Notes under the pieces: model-generated
What the model was told of the DNA's origin: nothing
Databases searched by the model: none
What the model saw: the letters and a program-made list of their open reading frames with translations, nothing else
Shown: positions 58,560 through 64,000 of the stretch, piece by piece
Layout of the letters: every line of letters starts with the position of its first letter
Position numbering within the stretch: the stretch's first letter is position 1
Made by a program: the position numbers and the translations under genes
Assembly (NCBI GenBank): GCA_003194525.1
Contig: NBIV01000408.1
Coordinates: 1-64,000, forward strand
Direction: 5' to 3'
Source: Gracilariopsis chorda
Taxonomy: Eukaryota; Rhodophyta; Florideophyceae; Gracilariales; Gracilariaceae
Length of the DNA: 64,000 nucleotides

Positions 58560-58577
58560 GATGCGCAAAAGAAGAAG

Positions 58578-59513
58578 GTGGTTGTGTCGAGGGATGTGAA
58601 GTTTGACGAATGTAGTGGTTCAAATCAAGATACTCACCACGTTAATGATGACGACTATGCTGAGATCGACATCATGGACAATCCGAAATCAAACATCACC
58701 TCCACCTCTACTACACCCACCGATGCTGCCCAAGTTGAACCCGCTGCTCCAGATACTCCACCAGAAGAAGCTTCAGGCAGTGGCCACGATGAGCCCACAG
58801 CTGACACAGAAGATGAGCCAGACGTACCAGATCCACAACCACTTCGGAGATCCACTCGTGAGCGTAGAGCGCCTACCTCGTGGTGGCGTGGAACTGCCCT
58901 ACTCACTGCCAGTGATGACATCCCATCCTCATACTCGGATGCGGTGTCACGTCCTGATTCAAAAGCGTGGACAAAGGCCATGAACAGTGAGTACGAGCCT
59001 CTGATGGAGCATGACACATGGAAGTTAAGGCCAAGGCCCACTGACAGCAACGTGATATCATCCAGTGGGTATGTGTTAATGATGTGCGGTGCTCCTGTGT
59101 CTTGGAGCTCGCGCCAACAGGAAGTAGTTGCATTGTCCAGCGCTGAGGCTGAGTATGTGAGTCTGTGCAGTGGGACGAAGGAAGCGATCTGGCTGAGACG
59201 ACTGTGGAGTGGCATTGGCAACGCAAGTGGACTACACGTGGATGAGTCAGTGACGCTAATGGTTGAGCCCACAACTGTGTACGTGGACAACCAAGGTTGC
59301 ATCGACCTTGCTCGAAATGGAGTTGTGAACAAGCGTACTAAGCACATTGATATTCGCTTTCACTTCACCAGAGAGGCTCTACGCGACAAAGCCGTCCAGT
59401 TGCAGTACTGTTCCACGGAAGACATGGTTGCAGATATGCTGACGAAAGCGCTCGGTCGAGTTACGCTGGCAAGGTTCCGCGGTGACTGTGGATCGCTCCC
59501 CTTAGACCTTTGA
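58578..59513 (+). pseudogene. F1 linker and RNase H with RT core deleted (unit 5)
   Basis: Translation identical to unit 1, with the same 996-bp RT deletion. Confidence 0.9.
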
Positions 59514-61310
59514 AGTCAGTGACAGAGGGGGGGTGTTGGCAGTAGTACCTGTGCTGTCACTGAAAACCAAATGTTCCGGGGAGCATGGTCTGTTTTGGAG
59601 GGTACCTCTGCAAACGCGCATATGCGCGTGTGCGCGACCCCAACGTGAAACTGGCTTCGCCAGCTCTAGCTTGGATTTACTTGGAGGTCCTTCAGGCACA
59701 TCTTATGTACCACTCTAAACTCGAATTGCGCTGGAACACCAACTACAAGTAAAACCTAAACCACTAAGCAGGGACACTCAATACTACCAATCATCATCTA
59801 ACATGACATAGCCAGCTCAGCACAACCTCATTACATCAACGCACACCAACGCACCAACGTTCCGTAATAGTTACGTGCATACACATGACCATGACAAGGC
59901 ACAAATTCACGACTCCAACACACGCCAGCACATGCCAACACATCACGGTAAGTCAACACGTCACGGTAAGTCGGCACGTAACCTGTGGTGTTAGTGCCAT
60001 GTCATCAATATACCCGTGCATGTGTAAACCTGTTGACAGTGCATGCGCACCTTACCATTGTACCAACCACTGCTGTACCACTTGTACCAGGTGTCAACCA
60101 CTTCACCAGTATCCCCTGCACACAACGTATACTGTGACCACTGTAGTAGCTGGACACGTGGGTGTGTCCAACCGATCCAGTTATGCCATACCACTTGTAC
60201 GCACCACGTTGCATATGTACATTTGCAGTAGCCAATCAGAAGCCAGTTTCACGTTGGGTTCGCGCACACGCGCATATGCGCTTTTGCAGAGGTACCCTCC
60301 AAAACAGCCCATGCTTCCCGGAACATTTGGTTTTCAGTGACAGCACAGGTACTACTGCCAACAGGTATGGTTGTAATGTGTTGTTATGTTCTTATGCATG
60401 GTTGTACTAAGCTGGAATCAGTGTGTGCAACCCTTATCGTGTTATGTTTGATTATGATTGGTAGTATTGGGTGTCCCCACTTAGTGGTGTAGGGTTTTCT
60501 TGTAGTGGTAGTGCGAAGTAGATGTGCTATATAAGACTCTGAAGTCGCAGTACCAATTAAACTCGCCTCCAAGCCTGGCAACCTTCACTCTTTATTTTCT
60601 TTCTTTCTTTCCTTTTCATTTCTGCCAAAGCCCAACATCATCTATCAACATCATTTCATATCAACAGGTTATGGGCCCAGAGCGTCGATATTTGCAGACG
60701 TTGCTCCGTTTTAACTTCTTTTATTTTGCGTGCGCGCGTAAGATCGAGCTAATATCCTGCAAGAGACCAGCACGGGTTAACTGGTGAAAGCATATCGCGC
60801 TTGTTAGTAACCTCCCTGGGACGTTTCTTACGGATTGAGCACCCTACTCGTGAAGTGCAGGGAGTAGGGCAGGTCGAAGAAAATCGCACCTCGAACCTGG
60901 AGAGAGCATCCAGGGTCCAGGGGTTCAACCCTTAGGGTAGCGGAGGTAGTTTCTCCTGTCAGTGCGCCCGTCTTTGCGAAGTTTCATCTTTTATATTGTT
61001 TTCCGAGTGCGCTTCAGAGCCACTTTTGAGTATACTCCGGGCGTCGCGTACCCGAACTCCGCCTGTGATTCGCGTACGGGACGCGTCTGGACGAGCGTTG
61101 AGACTTTTTTACACGGTCTCCGCTGGCATCTGAGCTGTTGAGTGTCGACAAATCTCTACTCCAGTATCTCTTTCTTACTGTGACATCAGCTACAATTCAG
61201 CGCCTGTACCGCCATCTTTCTCTTTAATCCCAGCTGATGGTCGATTCAAGGCATCGAGTCCCTCACTCTGCTACATTTGTTTTAATTACTTTTGAACTCC
61301 TTCTGGAACA

Positions 61311-62022
61311 ATGTCTGAATCCGAAGTTGAGTCCGAAACCACCTCTGGTGTGAAGATCCCTCGCTTCCATGGTAAACGTTATACGTTATGGCGACATCGT
61401 CTACGAGCTGCATGTCCCATCAATGGAGTCTGGAATGTCGTAATATCAGGCTCGGAGGGGTCATACAGTCCTACCACGACGCAAGCGTCGGGCTCAAGCG
61501 ATCCGCAGACCACTGCAGTGTACTTGCCAAACGAGAAAAGGCATGCGCAATCATAATATGCGCACTTGGAGATGCCCCTCTGCATGTGGTTATAGACGTC
61601 GATGATGACCCTGGGATTATGCTCCAACTTCTTGATGCGAGGTATGCATCCAATAGGACAGTGTCACGTATTGCTGTACAAACCCAGCTATTCAAAATGT
61701 CGTATAATGGTCAGAATATGTCGGAATATGTCGACCGGTTTGCGTCCCTATTCTCTCAGCTAGACCGAATGGGGAAGGATGCTGCCATTCCCGAATCCCA
61801 CAAGGCGCCAATACTGTTAGCCTCTATTGATCCCAACTGCTTACTGGAGTCAACGGCTGCGGCACTTCGGAAAAGGACATCTCGGAATTGACATGGGACT
61901 ATGTGGTCACTACCCTCATAGACGAATATAATGCTCGCCAAGTTGATTCACCGGGTTCTGCTCATAGTCGCAAACGGATGAAGAGCAGAAGAAAGGGCAG
62001 TAGCCGTTCAAGTGGCCACACC
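61311..62022 (+). pseudogene. F2 gag, frameshifted and truncated (unit 6)
   Basis: Same two frameshifts as unit 1; the extra A of unit 5 is absent. Confidence 0.8.
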
Positions 62023-63103
62023 TGATGATGTAAACGATAGTGTAAAGATGATGTTGGGCTTCGGCAGAAATGAAAAGGAAAGAAAGAAAGAAAATACAGA
62101 GTGAAGGTTGCCAGGCTTGGGGCGAGTTTACTTGGTAGTGCAACTTCAGCGTGTTATATAGCACCTCTACGTCACACTACAACTACAAGAAAACCCTATA
62201 CCACTAAGTGGGGACACCCAATACTACCAATCATAATCAAACATAACACGATAAGGGTTGCACACACTGATTCCAGCTTAGTACAACCATGCATAAGAAC
62301 ATAACAACACATTACAACCATACCTGTTGGCAGTAGTACCTGTGCTTTCACTGAAAACCAAATGTTCCGGGAAGCATGGGCTGTTTTGGAGGGTACCTCT
62401 GCAAAAGTGCATATGCGCGTGTGCGCGAACCCAACGTGAAACTGGCTTCCGATCGGCTACTGCAAATGTACATATGCAACGTGGTGCGTACAAGTGGTAT
62501 GGCATAACTGGATCGGTTGGACACACCCACGTGTCCAGCTACTACAGTAGTCACAGTGTACGTTGTGTGCAGGGGATACTGGTGAAGTGGTTGACACCTG
62601 GTACAATTGGTACAGCAGTGGTTGGTACAATGGTAAGGTGCGCATGCACTGTCAACCGGTTTACACATGCACGGGTATATTGATGACGTGGTTGTTGTGT
62701 GCATTGCCACATGATGACATGGCACTAACACCACAGGTTACGTGCCGACTTACCGTGACGTGTTGACTTACCATGATGTGTTGGCATGTGCTGGCGTGTG
62801 TTGGAGTCGTGAATTTGTGCCTTGTCATGGTCATGTGTATGCACGTAACTATTACAGAACGTTGGTGCGTTGGTGTGCGTTGGTGTAATGAGGTTGTGCT
62901 GAGCTGGCTATGTCATGTTAGATGATGATTGGTAGTATTGAGTGTCCCTGCTTAGTGGTTTAGGTTTTATTTGTAGTTGGTGTTCCCGCGCAATTCGAGT
63001 TTAGAGTGGTACATAAGATGTCTCTGAAGGACCTCCAAGTAAATCCAAGCCAGAGCTGGCGAACTTCCCTTCCATCCCCTCAACTTCCTTACAACTTTCA
63101 ACG

Positions 63104-64000
63104 GGTTATGGGCCCAGCCCTGCCGACCGCTGCCGCTATCCCTTTCCCTCATCGCTCGTCTGTCGCCGCTCTCCCTCACCGCCGTTCATCCGTTTCGCCG
63201 TTGTTGCCTCTTTCGTCGTTGCGTCGGGTGTCTTGATCCTATTGTTGGTTGGTGTTGGTCATTCTCCTTTGGTTTGCGTTCCTCCCTGAGGGCAATGTGG
63301 TGGTAGTGGTTCGACGTTTACTTCCTATCGTTATTGCGTTGTTCCTCCCTTGTTGCCCGTGTTGTCGCCCGCTATCTATTTTGTGTGTGAAATTCCATCT
63401 ATCTTGTGTTTTGGGATCCCCGAGTCGTTTGTCGGGTCGTATCCGTGAGGTCGAGTCGGTCTAGTTTCGAAGTCTGGGCTCCGTGATCGTGTGCTCAGCA
63501 ATTGTTTGTATTTCGTGTTTCTTGGTCATCATCTGGTTCCCAGTGCGACGAGCGGTTGATCCGGGTTACTTTGGGTGATTCCAGGTATCCGGGGACGTGA
63601 GCCTGGCGGCTTGAACCAAAGCGGGTGTATTGTCGAGCGGCTTCCCACCGGTCCATTTGGACAGATAACGGTGACGGTCGTTAAGACCTGGTTAGTTCAG
63701 CGGGTGCATCGGTGGACGGGGTGCCGTGGCGTACTGCGCTGGTGCGGGTGATTGAATTATTTGTTTTGATCCTGACTGCGTGTTGGGATTCTTGGGCTGT
63801 TGCGAAGGGATTCCATAACGAGCTTTTGATCCGTGCATCTTACCCTTAGGCGTTTGTGCGGGGAGGTGACGTGGCGTAGGCTGACCTCCTTCTTAGGATC
63901 AGGCCGCGTGTGACCTTAAGTGGTTGCGCGTTAGCAGCGTACTTTGGTTCCCATAGTAGCTTCAGTTGCGAGGTCGCGCAAGTTCTTGCAAGAGGCCAGA
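63104..64000 (+). other. F1 leader (unit 6, cut by window edge)
   Basis: PBS at 63104-63117, then non-coding leader matching the other units. The gag ATG would lie about 320 bp beyond the edge. Confidence 0.75.

Larger units (their letters stand above)
52529..60363 (+). repeat. Array unit 5
   Basis: 7,835 bp, with scattered indels at lower density than unit 4 (near 52760, 53377, 53454, 54017, 54258, 54322, 55290, 55549, 55624, 55860, 56347, 58298). LTR2 52529-52826, inverted LTR2 54189-54487, LTR1 54488-55266, F1 leader RNA 56144-56353, 3' LTR1 fragment 59534-59658, inverted LTR1 59659-60363. Confidence 0.88.
21196..64000 (+). repeat. Head-to-tail tandem array, 7,846-bp period
   Basis: Five complete units and a partial sixth: 21196-29041, 29042-36887, 36888-44730, 44731-52528, 52529-60363, 60364 to the edge. 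Every unit starts with GGTATGGTTGTAATG right after an inverted LTR1 end (CTACTGCCAACA). Units 1 and 2 are both 7,846 bp and I noticed only about six base differences between them (21331, 21389, 21743, 23185, about 24037, 25740). The repeating segment is a composite of nested and inverted retrotransposon pieces, so the whole nest was amplified as a block. Confidence 0.92.
60364..64000 (+). repeat. Array unit 6 (partial, runs off right edge)
   Basis: LTR2 60364-60666, PBS from 60667, F2 leader RNA 60758-60970, inverted LTR2 62023-62324, LTR1 62325-63103, then the F1 leader to the edge (structured block begins 63987). A private 6-bp deletion lies near 61290, upstream of gag. The array therefore continues beyond the window. 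Confidence 0.9.

Noticed and set aside
21196-64000. CRISPR or satellite interpretation of the periodic repeats
   Set aside because: The period is 7.8 kb and each unit contains recognisable retrotransposon parts; there are no short repeat-spacer units.
1-64000. A host gene hidden between elements
   Set aside because: Every stretch could be assigned to F1 or F2 LTR, leader or coding sequence; no frame outside these showed a recognisable non-retrotransposon domain.

Overview
This window is eukaryotic and, as far as I can see, consists entirely of Ty1/copia-type LTR retrotransposon sequence: no host gene, tRNA, rRNA, CRISPR or prokaryotic feature was found. Evidence: polyproteins in copia order (gag with CCHC knuckle, DSGA protease, HHCC + DD35E integrase, RT, RNase H), LTRs starting TGTTG and ending CAACA or CATCA, polypurine tracts, and 5-bp target duplications. 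The host cannot be named from the sequence; an oomycete-like protist is a weak guess. Two families are present. F1 has a ~779-bp LTR1 and a ~1.2-kb leader before gag. F2 has an ~815-bp LTR2, a ~650-bp leader and a different gag. Both have a primer-binding site directly after the LTR that is complementary to the anticodon stem-loop of initiator tRNA-Met, i.e. half-tRNA priming as in Drosophila copia.

Layout. 1-2391: 5' end of a minus-strand F1 copy (A), nested in an LTR2 fragment (2392-2693). 2694-5133: plus-strand 3' half of an F1 copy (RT, RNase H, LTR1). 5134-6775: F2 RNase H and LTR2. 6776-19424: three minus-strand F1 copies (B, C, D) head to tail, separated by single LTR1s, each with a different internal loss. 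Matching GCGCC/GGCGC duplications at 2694 and 6776 show that 2694-5133 is inverted relative to B. 19425-19878: leader of a divergent F2 relative, minus strand. 19879-21498: plus-strand LTR2 split by a solo LTR1 with GGTAT duplications.

21196 to the right edge: a head-to-tail tandem array with a 7,846-bp period (five full units and a partial sixth). Each unit holds the end of an LTR2, an F2 leader, a frameshifted F2 gag, an inverted LTR2 end, a plus-strand F1 copy with a TAG nonsense codon and an in-frame 996-bp RT deletion, and a fold-back junction into an inverted LTR1. Units 1-3 are nearly identical; unit 4, and less so unit 5, carry many small indels that look like unpolished sequence.

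No copy in the window is autonomous, although all F1 domains are present across the broken copies. The observation I rate highest is a ~210-nt segment shared by the leaders of F1, F2 and the divergent F2 relative. It has helices at matching positions, at least one with three different but self-complementary stem sequences, suggesting a conserved structured RNA in retrotransposon genomic RNA.
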